A stretch of 64,000 bases of DNA, taken from contig NZ_CP118605.1 in NCBI RefSeq assembly GCF_029869925.1, positions 558,001 to 622,000 of the forward strand, written 5' to 3'. Origin of the DNA: Microbulbifer bruguierae (GTDB lineage Bacteria; Pseudomonadota; Gammaproteobacteria; Pseudomonadales; Cellvibrionaceae). Shown piece by piece: positions 54,024-63,233 of the stretch (its first letter is position 1; the number at the start of each line of letters is the position of its first letter). The notes below the pieces were generated by a model that worked only from the letters and a program-made list of their open reading frames with translations, had not been told where the DNA came from and searched no databases. Both the position numbers and the translations under genes were made by a program.

Positions 54024-55268
54024 TCAAGGAGCCGGAACAGCCCTGCAATCATCGTCCTCCCCTTTCCTCTCCCGCTTTGCATCCCCTTGTAGCGCCCCTT
54101 TGGATACATCCATACCGCACAACCAGCGCAAGACGCTTACCCGCCGAATGATTTCATAGCCGAGGAGACAACCGGCTATGGTCAATGCCAGCAATATGGG
54201 GGCTTCCAGGCCAACGGGCAGAATCAGCGGTTTGAGGCTCCATGCAAAAACAATGATCAGCGTCTGGTGCAGCATGTACCAGGTCAATATCGCCGTATTG
54301 GTATAACTGAGCAGCGCGCTCGGGCGGTACAGGTGGAATCCGGCGAAACCCACGACGGCAAATATCCATGCCCACAGATTCAGCGCCTGCACGGCACCTT
54401 CCAGCAGGTCCAGGACCGGGTGTGCCGCGAGAGCAGCGTCCAACTGGCCGAAAGCGCCATTGCGCTCAGCGACGATCAAGCCATAGCAAGTAATAGCAAT
54501 GCAAAGGAATACCCGGCGCCGATCAATCACGAATTGCCACCAGCGTGGCTGCAGTGCAAACAGGTAACCGAACACGAAGACCAAAAGGTAACGCCCGTGG
54601 TTGTACCAGTCGTCCAGTAGTGCATTGGTTACCGGGAACTGATCATGCAGCGCCAGCCGCACCGCTGCCAGAATCCCGATGACTACAGTAATCGCGATGA
54701 GCGGCGGCACTCGTTGGAATACCGCACTATGCGCCAACAAATGCAGCGGCCCACGCAGTGCAATCAGCAGCAGGCTGTATATCCAGAGATACGGCAGGAA
54801 CCAGAGATGATTCCAGGTAAGTAGCCCGATGGGTGTGTGGTGGTCAGTGAGAAGGTCCGTGCGAGGATTGATGTACTGAACCCAGAACCGTAAATAGCCA
54901 GGTCCGATCAGCTCCTGGCTGAGCGCTTCGAAATACACCTGTGGCACCACAATCACGAACATGCCAAACAACAATGGCACCATCAGTCGCCGTGTCCGTC
55001 GTCCCGCCTGTTGCAGCCCAGAGCGTAAAGTGGGCCGGTTCTGTGCCAGCGCCAGGGCCATCGCCGAAACAAAGAACAGCAGCGACATTCGCCAAGGGGC
55101 AGTGAGCATCATCAGGTTCTGTAGCCAGACCGAGGTTTGCTCGCTCTTGATATGCCATCCCCAGTCGGCCACATAGTACATGCCCAGGTGGTACAGAATC
55201 AGCACTGCGAACGCGAGGGTGCGCAGCCAGTCGATATCGTATCGACGCTCAGCTGTGGGTTGTGTCAT
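54024..55268 (-). CDS. Acyltransferase-3 family integral membrane protein
   Basis: A 414-residue protein with about ten membrane helices and the acyltransferase-3 start RRYDIDWLRTLAFAVLILYH, which holds the conserved Arg and the active-site His. Members O-acylate glycans such as LPS, osmoregulated glucans or antibiotics. The ATG at 55268 has GGAG eight bases upstream. The last 30 residues are charged and cytoplasmic. No glycan gene is nearby, so the substrate is open. Confidence 0.85.
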   Translation of the reverse strand: MTQPTAERRYDIDWLRTLAFAVLILYHLGMYYVADWGWHIKSEQTSVWLQNLMMLTAPWRMSLLFFVSAMALALAQNRPTLRSGLQQAGRRTRRLMVPLLFGMFVIVVPQVYFEALSQELIGPGYLRFWVQYINPRTDLLTDHHTPIGLLTWNHLWFLPYLWIYSLLLIALRGPLHLLAHSAVFQRVPPLIAITVVIGILAAVRLALHDQFPVTNALLDDWYNHGRYLLVFVFGYLFALQPRWWQFVIDRRRVFLCIAITCYGLIVAERNGAFGQLDAALAAHPVLDLLEGAVQALNLWAWIFAVVGFAGFHLYRPSALLSYTNTAILTWYMLHQTLIIVFAWSLKPLILPVGLEAPILLALTIAGCLLGYEIIRRVSVLRWLCGMDVSKGALQGDAKRERKGEDDDCRAVPAP

Positions 55269-55512
55269 GATTTTGCTCCGATAGCCCAATACGTTATCGC
55301 ATTCTTGCAAAGTGACGGTAGCCCGCGCATCCGAAAATCTGGCAAGCAGGTGAATCTATCCCGCACATACCGAGACCCCTTCAAACAGGCTCTCGCCTGA
55401 TCCAGGACAAGTGCAGATCGCCGAGCGCGTACAAAATACCGTCAGAGATAGCGGCGGGATCGGAACGAGACTACCCTGCCATCATTAATTCAGTCATTTA
55501 CCTGGAGGCTCC

Positions 55513-55947
55513 ATGGAAGCGTTTCCCCACAAATACGAAGTGGCCGCAAAGGCGGCGAGTGAAGGCAACGTCACACTCACTGCAGAAGGACTCACACCTA
55601 TTCCTTCCGCGGGGCCAGCTCAGTTTGGCGGCCCCGGCGACCAATGGTCACCGGAAGAATTGCTGGTAGCGGCGGTCGCCGACTGCTTTATCCTGACATT
55701 CCGCGCCATCGCCAAATTCAATGGCCTCGAGTGGACGGCGCTGGATTGCAGTGCCACCGGCACCCTGGACAAGGACGGCCGTAAGACCTGCTTCACCGCG
55801 TTTGAAGTGAACGCGAAGTTGGAAGTGCCAGAAGGAACGGATATGGAGAAAGCTCACAAGCTGCTCGAGAAGTCCGAGCAAAGTTGCCTGGTGACCAATT
55901 CGCTGAATGCGGAGGTGACGCTCAACGTACAAGTGATAGCAAAGTAA
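55513..55947 (+). CDS. OsmC-family protein
   Basis: A 144-residue OsmC/Ohr-like protein, cytoplasmic, that may reduce organic hydroperoxides through two Cys. Both are present: Cys in VAAVADCFILTFRAIAK and Cys in KSEQSCLVTNSL. The ATG has GGAGG six bases upstream. It stands alone and is distinct from the OsmC part of the 23803 fusion. Confidence 0.9.
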   Translation: MEAFPHKYEVAAKAASEGNVTLTAEGLTPIPSAGPAQFGGPGDQWSPEELLVAAVADCFILTFRAIAKFNGLEWTALDCSATGTLDKDGRKTCFTAFEVNAKLEVPEGTDMEKAHKLLEKSEQSCLVTNSLNAEVTLNVQVIAK

Positions 55948-55984
55948 CATCATCCTATCTGAACGCACTTCAGAGTTTCATACT

Positions 55985-56007
55985 TGACTAAATTCACTGA
56001 TTAGTCA
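55985..56007. promoter_or_regulatory. Operator-like dyad TGACTAA-N9-TTAGTCA
   Basis: Perfect 7-bp arms with a 9-bp spacer, 40 bp downstream of the OsmC stop codon. The left arm overlaps TTGACT, a possible -35 element, with CATAAA 18 bp further on. A plus-strand promoter with an operator is plausible, but the nearest gene start is 430 bp away. Confidence 0.4.
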
Positions 56008-56342
56008 CATAAAATTTATGCCATCATGGCCTTGTGTAATTCTTAGAACTTAATCGTCATTTGAGCTGACCGTATTGTTAGCTCATTTGAGAGTCGCTTA
56101 TACAGGCCAACCCCAATATATGACTTACCCCAAAATTTATTATCTTCTAGCTTATTTCAGGTAATAAAATATATATCAACCAAATAATCGTTGTTGAAAC
56201 AGGTAAATTTATTGTAGTTTTATCGCGCACCTACAAATAAACGGCATTCCACATATGCCAATATTAGTTTAATAAAGCCATTCCAGATCCCGATATTTAC
56301 GCCACAGCCAGGCACGCCATTTATCGCCAGACACCACCCAAA

Positions 56343-56384
56343 GCAACAGGCAACAGGCAACAGGCAACAGGCAACAGGCAACAC
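56343..56384. repeat. Heptamer tandem repeat (GCAACAG)
   Basis: Five perfect copies and one with a final base change, head to tail, 55 bp upstream of the start codon at 56439. On the minus strand it reads CTGTTGC, a simple repeat seen between genes in many bacterial genomes. The copy number may vary. Confidence 0.85.
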
Positions 56385-56438
56385 AGATTTACTTTCATAA
56401 ATAGCCAAAAACCAAAGTAACAATAAAGGAAAATGCCA

Positions 56439-57101
56439 ATGGACTGGATTACAAAAATTGACTGGGCAGAAGTAATCACAGTTTCAGCCGAATCGCCACT
56501 AGGAATTGTTGCTCTTGCGACAATTCTAGCAGCGGCCATCGTATTAACCCTTTTCAAAAATGCGGTACCTCGCTACCGACTGATTGCGCTTGGAATGTTC
56601 TTCATAGGCTTAATTGCCATGGGAAAAACCTTCACAGGGAACGTTAAAAATGAAATGGACACGATAAAAAGAAAGGATCTGGTCCTGGACTGCATCGATA
56701 AAAAGACACAAGAACTGGAGGAATTCGTCCGCGAAGAAGTAATTCAATTTGGGGTCGCGGCAGGTTTGGGAAGTCCACTCGCCTGTAAAACCGTTACTGT
56801 TTCAGACGAAAAAATCGGAGATGGACCGCGCGCTGGCGAACTAATGGTTTCGCAGCCAAAGTGTAAACTGGTATCAGCTCTAGTGCAGGATCGAGCTCAA
56901 ATAACAGAGTGCCAAGTCCGCGATGGCAAACCTGTAATTTCTGTAAAAGTTCGCGGGCGAGGTTGTGAATATGCTAACCAAGCATCTTTTTTGTTGACAG
57001 CCGAATATAAGCGCGAATCTATACCCCAAAATGAAATTGATGACGCGAAAGAGCAGTGTGCTCTGCTTTACGCAGTAGACTTGGCGTCGATCAACGGCTA
57101 A
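56439..57101 (+). CDS. Hypothetical membrane protein
   Basis: Not recognised. 220 residues with two membrane segments near the N-terminus (GIVALATILAAAIVLTLF and LIALGMFFIGLIAMGKTF), then a basic and acidic helix (KNEMDTIKRKDLVLDCI) and a C-terminal domain of about 130 residues with several Cys (CIDKK, ACKTV, KCKLV, ECQV, GCEYA, QCALL). The Cys pattern suggests disulphides or metal binding. I choose the second ATG (56439) because AAAGGA lies eight bases upstream. The gene is AT-rich and lies alone. Confidence 0.7.
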   Translation: MDWITKIDWAEVITVSAESPLGIVALATILAAAIVLTLFKNAVPRYRLIALGMFFIGLIAMGKTFTGNVKNEMDTIKRKDLVLDCIDKKTQELEEFVREEVIQFGVAAGLGSPLACKTVTVSDEKIGDGPRAGELMVSQPKCKLVSALVQDRAQITECQVRDGKPVISVKVRGRGCEYANQASFLLTAEYKRESIPQNEIDDAKEQCALLYAVDLASING

Positions 57102-57522
57102 AAGAGATGCCACGGTAGCCTACTACTTTAAGAATTTTTACAGCGTAACCTTGCCCCAGCCGTTTCCGACTAAACCGAGAAATTGGCTGGGATTCACGAT
57201 ACTTTTCAACCTCAGTGAACCGGCAAACATACCTACCGGTGCGCCAGCACGCAATCGATGGCCGCATACCCTGCGACGACCACCGCGGTATCGCACTACT
57301 CTGACCTGACGCGGGGCCGTCGGGGTAGAATTCGCCGGCAGTCTGCGGGGACATTGGTGTTACTCGCACACAGACCCAGCTGCTTGAAATTGAGGTAACA
57401 ACACCCATCACTGTTGCACCGAACAAATCGATTCCTTTCGGCGCTACCGCGGCCACGGCTGTCGCTGCGAAAGCCACCGTGCCCGCCATTCCCAACATGT
57501 ATTGAAGGTCATCTATTTGCAT
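57091..57522 (-). pseudogene. Remnant of a TRIC-type membrane protein gene
   Basis: The first 45 codons from the ATG at 57522 (YMLGMAGTVAFAATAVA, PKGIDLFGATVMGVVTSI) match the first two helices of TRIC/UPF0126 channel proteins. The glycine-rich GGGTxRD motif expected next is missing, and the frame continues as unrelated Ser/Arg-rich sequence to a stop at 57091. The gene has lost most of its length by deletion or frameshift. Only 57388-57522 shows family character. Confidence 0.55.
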
Positions 57523-57614
57523 GGGGGTCCGCGCAGCCTGATCAATTTGGCGTTGTCGTAGGTAGCAACCCAGACCGAACAACGCCGGTTACTGCTTACA
57601 TGCAGTCTCTCCCG

Positions 57615-59150
57615 CTACTTCATGATAGCGTTGCGGATCGGTTTTCCCGGGAAGACCTTCTGCACCTTGGAATCGTTTACCACTACGGTGCCATTGACGA
57701 TCACATAGGGAATGCCCGTGGACGGAAGAGAGTTCTTACCCGGCGCCCAGTCCGCGTTGTCCGTGACCTTCTCCGGGTCAAAGATCGTGATATCGGCAAC
57801 GGCACCTTCCTGGATCCGTCCCCGCTTGCGCATATCGGGCACCATGGGTTCTAACCACTTGGCCTGGTGATAGGAGAGTTTGGCTATCGCCTCCATCATC
57901 GGCACAATATTTTTCTCCCGGTTGAGGCGCAACACACGCGCATGCGTACCTGCGGCGCGAGGGTGTGCACTGCCCTGCCCGTAGGGCGTGTCCCAGGAGA
58001 TTGGCTCGCTGCCTGTCGCCACAAAAGGCATGTTGTCACTGCCCACCCAAAAGCCAGGTTCCCGGAATGAAGACATCATCTGCTCATCCGTCATGCTGTA
58101 GAAAATGACCTGAGTGTCCGGGGCTTCCTTGCGCAACTTCGCCATTTCTTCCGAGGTCAGTGGCTTTTGCGTGGCGATATTGATGATCTTGCTGACATCC
58201 ATTCCTATACGACCCTCGAAACCCTCGGCAAGGTAGTCTGCTCCGACGATCGATGACGCAAAAGTATATGGGTAAAATTCCCCGGCAACATTCAGTCCAT
58301 TTTCTTTCGCTGCCCGCAGCAGTTCGATACATGGCTTTGTTTTGCCGAGGCAGTTACTCGGAAGGTGGTGCATCAGGAAGGGCACCTTGTTGATCGAGGC
58401 AACCGTGAGCATTTCCTCCAGACCGATGTAGCCGCTCGGCGGCACCTGCGACAGATAGCGAACGTGGGAGGTAATAAACTGGTTGTACTTGCGGGCGAGC
58501 GCCGCCGCTTGCATCACGTCGTCGGCTCCGACCACAGTGTAGTAGCCGATGGGGAAACCGATGCCGAGGCCACCTTGTTTGAGCCCGTCCTCGATCTTGT
58601 CGAGGATTTCCTTTTTTTGCGCGGCGTTGACCGGTTTTGTATTCCATTCGCTGCCTCCATCATGGATAGCCTCTTTCAGGAAACCGGAATACAGGATGTC
58701 ACCCTTGGGATCGAGCTTTAGCGGCACGCCGAGCCTGATCGCGGCATGACCGACCGACGCGCCATAATTCAGCTGTGATTTTCCCGCCTTCCAGTTGTAG
58801 AAATCCTCGACCGGATATGCACCGATTTCGAGTTCCAGGGCCGTCGTCACTCCGTCGCGGGCCATCAGCTTCATTCCGAACGCATCCATACCGTGGAAGT
58901 GTGTATCAATAAAACCCGGCGCAACGACATGATTCTCGGCGTCAATGACTTCCTTGCCGCTGAGTTGTTCTTGCGAAATCTTGGTGATAATGCCGTTCTT
59001 GATACCCACGTTTCGGACGGCATCGAGCTTGGTCTCCGGGTCCATCACCCGGCCGTTGTTGATGACAAGGTCGTAGTCAGCGGCCATCAATGGCGATGCC
59101 AGCGTCTGTAACAGGAAGGCTAAAACCAAATGTCTATAGAAGCGATTCAT
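57615..59150 (-). CDS. Exported amidohydrolase (N-acyl-D-amino-acid deacylase-like)
   Basis: A 511-residue metal-dependent hydrolase with a signal peptide (cleavage near LMA). The start of the composite domain is YDLVINNGRVMDPETKLDAVRN. The metal site has VAPGFIDTHFHGMD (His-x-His), SHVRYLSQ and FLMHHLPSN, and the C-terminal part ends with GAVADITIFDPE. These features fit the D-aminoacylase group, but the substrate cannot be read. It follows another amidohydrolase gene by 89 bp. Confidence 0.85.
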   Translation of the reverse strand: MNRFYRHLVLAFLLQTLASPLMAADYDLVINNGRVMDPETKLDAVRNVGIKNGIITKISQEQLSGKEVIDAENHVVAPGFIDTHFHGMDAFGMKLMARDGVTTALELEIGAYPVEDFYNWKAGKSQLNYGASVGHAAIRLGVPLKLDPKGDILYSGFLKEAIHDGGSEWNTKPVNAAQKKEILDKIEDGLKQGGLGIGFPIGYYTVVGADDVMQAAALARKYNQFITSHVRYLSQVPPSGYIGLEEMLTVASINKVPFLMHHLPSNCLGKTKPCIELLRAAKENGLNVAGEFYPYTFASSIVGADYLAEGFEGRIGMDVSKIINIATQKPLTSEEMAKLRKEAPDTQVIFYSMTDEQMMSSFREPGFWVGSDNMPFVATGSEPISWDTPYGQGSAHPRAAGTHARVLRLNREKNIVPMMEAIAKLSYHQAKWLEPMVPDMRKRGRIQEGAVADITIFDPEKVTDNADWAPGKNSLPSTGIPYVIVNGTVVVNDSKVQKVFPGKPIRNAIMK

Positions 59151-59239
59151 CGTCGAATCTCCAGTTTGTTGACTGTCATCGAACTTCCGTCAGACGCCAG
59201 CTCTACCATTTCATCCGTGAACTTCAGGCGCCCCAGCAA

Positions 59240-60571
59240 CTAATTAACGGTGTTCTTGTAGATCACACCGTCCTTCATGATCATCACAAAGTTTTTTTCC
59301 GGGTCTGCAACGAGGTCGAGATTCTCCAGCGGATTGCCATCGACAAGCAGCAGGTCCGCGAGGGCCCCCTCCTTCACCACGCCGATCTCGCCGGGATATT
59401 GGTCGCGCGGCCCGCACAGTTTGACCAGTTGCGCATTGTCGTACGTGGCCATCTTGAGGGCCTCGTAGGGTGTGTACCAGCGTTTGAGCTTGGCCAGCAG
59501 CTTGCCGTGCTTTTTGCCAAGAGCGGGGTCAAACAACACGTCGGTGCCGAAGGCCGTCTTGACCCCGTATTTCTTCGCCAGCTTGATCACCTTATCGGTG
59601 CCGTCGGTCACCTCAATCCACTTGGTCTCATTGGCGGAACCGGGGGGAAAATAGATGGCATCTTCGTCGTTCAACAGCGGCTGCATGCTGAACCACACGC
59701 CCTTATCCGCCATCAACTTCAGCGTCCCCTCTTCCATCAGGAAACCGTGCTCGATCGATATCACGCCCGCCGCAATCGCCTGGCGCACGGCAACGTCCGT
59801 ATTCACGTGGACCGCCACATAGGTGTTCCAGGTCTTGGCCACATCCACTGCGGCTTTAAGCTCTTCGAAGGTGTATTCCGTTACGTCGAGGGGATCGTAG
59901 TCGGATGAGACGCCGCCGCCGGCAGCGAGCTTGATCTGGGTCGCACCCATGCGCAGGTTGCGGCGAACGGCAGTCATCACCTCGGGCACCCCGTCGGCGA
60001 CCGCCAGCATGTGGTTATTCTCGAGGTAGGTCTCATGCCCGGGTTCGTTGCGCGGGCGATTGTCCGAATGGCCGGAACTCTGGCTGATCATGGGACCGGA
60101 TGGATAGATCCGCGGCCCAGGTATCAGCCCCCCGTCGATCGCGCGTTTCACGGCGAAGGAATTACCTCCCACATCACGCACCGTGGTGAACCCGCGCATC
60201 AGGTCGTCATGTGCTGATTGGCCAGCGAGCAGCGTCAGGTAACCGATGTCGGCGGTCAGCAGTACGGGCATAGCCGGCGCGTTGAACATCACATGCCAGT
60301 GCATGTCCGATAGCCCCGGCATCAGTACCTTGCCGTTGGCGTCGATCACCGTCGCCCCCGCCGGCGCGGGGATGGATTTGGCGATCTGGCTGATCTTGTT
60401 GCCCTCGACCAGCACACTCATGCCGTCGGCGAGCTTCTCGTTCTGGCCGTCAAAGATGCGCGCGTTGGTAATGAGGACGGCGTGCTTCGACTGCGCGTCC
60501 TGAGCCATGGTCACAATGCAGAATGTCAGGCTTAAAATCAGGGACGCCGTAAATGATTGCAACAGCCTCAT
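59240..60571 (-). CDS. Exported amidohydrolase (imidazolonepropionase-like)
   Basis: A 443-residue hydrolase with a signal peptide (cleavage near TMA). It has VLMPGLSDMHWHVMF (His-x-His metal ligands), GATQIKLAAGGGVSSDYDP (Lys ligand), VAVHVNT and SIEHGFL (His ligands) and FGTDVLFDP (catalytic Asp), ending with GALADLLLVDGNPLENL. The pattern matches Xaa-Pro-dipeptidase/imidazolonepropionase-like amidohydrolases. Together with the 57615 enzyme it could degrade a peptide or amide in the periplasm. AAGGAG lies 13 bases before the ATG. Confidence 0.88.
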   Translation of the reverse strand: MRLLQSFTASLILSLTFCIVTMAQDAQSKHAVLITNARIFDGQNEKLADGMSVLVEGNKISQIAKSIPAPAGATVIDANGKVLMPGLSDMHWHVMFNAPAMPVLLTADIGYLTLLAGQSAHDDLMRGFTTVRDVGGNSFAVKRAIDGGLIPGPRIYPSGPMISQSSGHSDNRPRNEPGHETYLENNHMLAVADGVPEVMTAVRRNLRMGATQIKLAAGGGVSSDYDPLDVTEYTFEELKAAVDVAKTWNTYVAVHVNTDVAVRQAIAAGVISIEHGFLMEEGTLKLMADKGVWFSMQPLLNDEDAIYFPPGSANETKWIEVTDGTDKVIKLAKKYGVKTAFGTDVLFDPALGKKHGKLLAKLKRWYTPYEALKMATYDNAQLVKLCGPRDQYPGEIGVVKEGALADLLLVDGNPLENLDLVADPEKNFVMIMKDGVIYKNTVN

Positions 60572-60891
60572 GACAGGTCACACTCCTTGTAGCGGCGGTG
60601 CATGGAATACGGAGAGGTGGGCACAACCGCAGCGGATACATCCATTCGCCCCAGTGATGCACCCATTACGTTCATCGCCAAGCGACAAGGCTAGTGCATA
60701 TTTGTGCTAAGCGGCCTCTCCACATGCCATCGCACCCAAAAAAGGTTGCTACCAACTCTTGAATGAGTCATCTGGTGATTCTGTGGTTGAAGTTGGCGCA
60801 ACTCCACATCCGTCGATATTGGTGATCACCGCCCTAAATTCTTTACTGCGATGCATCCGAGAAAGGATACGCACGGTTAACCGTGCCAGAA
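60572..60891. other. Intergenic region downstream of the DUF2306 pseudogene
   Basis: About 320 bp. A perfect 16-bp palindrome GCACGGTTAACCGTGC lies at 60871-60886, just past the stop codon of the broken gene; it may be its terminator or an operator. The remainder should hold the promoter of the 59240 amidohydrolase gene. Confidence 0.45.
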
Positions 60892-61722
60892 TCAAACTTG
60901 CGGCAGCCACATGCCCAAGGTCGCAGCAAAGATGCCTATCGCCATAAAGATCGTTAGCGGGACCAGGGTGCTTACGAAGGCAAGCTGCGTGCCCTGCCCA
61001 GCTTCTCGCTGCTGGCAATGGAAATACCATTGCAGCATGGCCAGAGGGAGCAGGTACTGCCCAACGCCCAGGGCGTACACAAACGGTCCCGTGAAGGACT
61101 CCCAGTCGATGCCCCAGCCCCCGGTCAGCGTCGCCCAGCCCATCAAAGCCACACGAAAAAACCACACCGCACTCGCAGCCATAAACAAGCGCAGCGCCCA
61201 ACGGCGGTGTTCTGCAAAGCGCCCGGCCATGGCAGTGCGCAGCGCCATGGAGGCAAATAGCAGAATCAATATGCCGTCAATAGAGATGGTAACTTGGGAC
61301 ACTAGGTTCCCGAGGGAATGCCGGGTCCAGATCATGTACAGCCCGCCTACGCTGCTTAGCACGGCAGCCAGCAAGTAGCTGCGACCCAATCACCGGTGGA
61401 AAGTCGGCGCATGGCGGCGCACCGCAGGAATCAGCTGCAATGGACCACCACCGATCACAATCGCCGCCAGCAGCACGTGCGCCACCGCTGCCAGGTTGCC
61501 CAGCGTATCGCCCTCACGAAAACCCGCCGGAAGGTGCTCGAGGCCCTGCAGGCCAGCCAGCCCAGACTGGGCAATCGGGGGGTAGAACACAGCCAGAATG
61601 TAGGCGAGGAATATGCCGTGGCCCACCGCCGCAATAACAAACCAGATTGTCGCCGCCAGCGGGACGGCCCTTCGTGTATCGAATGGACGGAGCATTGTTG
61701 TGCTGAGTACAGCGTCATTCAT
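60892..61722 (-). pseudogene. DUF2306 membrane protein gene with one in-frame stop
   Basis: From the ATG at 61722 (GGGAG upstream) to the stop at 60892 the sequence is one frame, interrupted only by TGA at 61390-61392. Together the halves give a DUF2306-like protein of about 276 residues with six to seven membrane helices. The joint reads HAPTFHR-stop-LGRSYLLAA; in this family the position is Trp in an HRWxGR-type motif, so TGG to TGA is the simplest change. Either the gene is freshly inactivated, or the base is a sequencing error. The downstream half has a TTG right after the stop but no ribosome-binding site. Confidence 0.75.
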
Positions 61723-61958
61723 CGTTAGTCTCCCTGCATTAATGGAACGGGACCTGCGCCACACTGGCTCACATTGCTCAGCGCGCGGCCCTCACGAACT
61801 TTGGCTGAAGATGCCTGCGGGTATGCTCCGCCTTTTTCCATACCTGCACATCGGCCACAGGCACTAATCTGGCCTCCCCCAAGAGGGGGAGATGTTCGTG
61901 TTGTGTCCTCCACCGCAAGACTCATGACAGTCGATGGGGCCTGGTTTAGCATTCGGGA

Positions 61959-63233
61959 ATGAAATCGCCGTCCCCAACCCAGCGGGCATCCAACGCACCC
62001 GATACCAGCCCCGAGTTACCCAAGCTTCCGGTCTGGCAGCCATTGCGCGGGCCTTTCGCGCGCTGGCCACAGCTGACCGACTTAATCATCGCCCTGTGCG
62101 CTTTTTTCCTAACGCTGCTGATGTGGTCGCACGAAAGCGCAAACGAGGTGCTAGCCCTGCAAAGCCTATGGGATGTGGCCGCCGTTCAATGCGCATTCAT
62201 CGGCTGTTTCGCCTTGCTGTGGCGCCGCACCCACCCATGGCAGACACACGCCGCGGTACTCGGGGCCACGCTGGTGCTAGAACTGGGCTTGCCCGCCGAG
62301 GGTATCGTGGCCCTGGCCTTTTCGCTCTATAGCCTTGGCCGCTACGAAGCCAATGCCCGGGTCAGTGTGATCGGCGTTCTGGCCGCGCTCGCTTACGTAG
62401 TGCTCGACGAGCGGCTACTGGTTGAACTGACGGCCGGAGGCACCGTCACAGTGGTGCTGGTATGGGCGCTGTGGCACATTGGTCGGCGGCTGCGCTTTCG
62501 CGGTGAATACCTGCGCTTGCTGGAAGAGCGCGCCGAATATTTGGAGCGGGAGCGCAATGCCGAGTCCGAGCGGGCGGTAGCGGCCGAACGCACCCGCATC
62601 TCGCGCGAGATGCACGACGTGGTGGCGCACCAGGTCAGCCTGATGACAGTTCAGGCCGGCGCCGCCAGAACCATCTGCCGCAACAATCCCGAAGCGGCCA
62701 GTGAAGCCATGGCTGCCGTGGAGGCCGCCGGCCGCCACGCCCTGGCGGAAATGCGGCATTTGCTGGGCGTGCTGCGCCCGACCAGTGACGAAGCGCAACT
62801 CGCACCGCAGCCAGATCTGAATGACCTCCCTGCCCTGATCGAAAAGGTGCGGCACGTCGTAGCCCGGGTCGACTACGCAACCCACGGCAAGTCTGACGGC
62901 GTACCAGCGCGCGTCGCCCTCGCCGCCTACCGCATCATTCAGGAATCATTGACCAATGTCATCAAACACGTCGGCGCCGAAGCCAGCGTGCGCGTGAAGG
63001 TAAGCGTTGCGCCGGATCATATTGCTCTCTCGGTGAAAGATGATGGACGCGGTGCCGCTGAGCAGCCTGCTGGTGAACAGCGAAGCGATAAACAACCCAG
63101 TGGCGGGCACGGCATTGCGGGCATGCGCGAGCGGGCGGAACTGCTCGGCGGCCACCTGCGCGCCGGTGTGACCGAAGACGGTGGCTTTGAGGTGATAGCA
63201 CAGCTGCCGACGAGCAAAGAGGGAACCAGATGA
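61959..63233 (+). CDS. Sensor histidine kinase, NarL/DegS type
   Basis: A 424-residue kinase with four to five membrane helices in residues about 35-180, no large periplasmic domain, and a short coiled linker (RAEYLERERNAESERAVA). The HisKA_3 phospho-acceptor His is in ISREMHDVVAHQVSL, and the ATPase domain has the N box in IQESLTNVIKH and G boxes in DDGRG and GHGIAGMRERAELLGG. Membrane-sensing kinases of this shape are common in actinobacteria. The stop overlaps the response regulator start by four bases. The short membrane sensor suggests a membrane or envelope signal. Confidence 0.93.
   Translation: MKSPSPTQRASNAPDTSPELPKLPVWQPLRGPFARWPQLTDLIIALCAFFLTLLMWSHESANEVLALQSLWDVAAVQCAFIGCFALLWRRTHPWQTHAAVLGATLVLELGLPAEGIVALAFSLYSLGRYEANARVSVIGVLAALAYVVLDERLLVELTAGGTVTVVLVWALWHIGRRLRFRGEYLRLLEERAEYLERERNAESERAVAAERTRISREMHDVVAHQVSLMTVQAGAARTICRNNPEAASEAMAAVEAAGRHALAEMRHLLGVLRPTSDEAQLAPQPDLNDLPALIEKVRHVVARVDYATHGKSDGVPARVALAAYRIIQESLTNVIKHVGAEASVRVKVSVAPDHIALSVKDDGRGAAEQPAGEQRSDKQPSGGHGIAGMRERAELLGGHLRAGVTEDGGFEVIAQLPTSKEGTR

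Larger units (their letters stand above)
55948..56438. other. AT-rich intergenic region with a dyad and a heptamer repeat
   Basis: About 490 bp without a supported gene, richer in A and T than its surroundings. It holds the dyad at 55985-56007 and the heptamer repeat at 56343-56384, and must contain the promoter of the 56439 gene. Confidence 0.55.

Noticed and set aside
56343..56384. CRISPR array
   Set aside because: The repeat unit is seven bases with no spacers between copies; no cas gene is present. It is a simple tandem repeat.
60749..61201. 150-codon minus-strand frame overlapping the DUF2306 pseudogene
   Set aside because: It is a different frame of the same region and is Arg/Cys-rich without membrane segments, whereas the DUF2306 frame gives clean helices.
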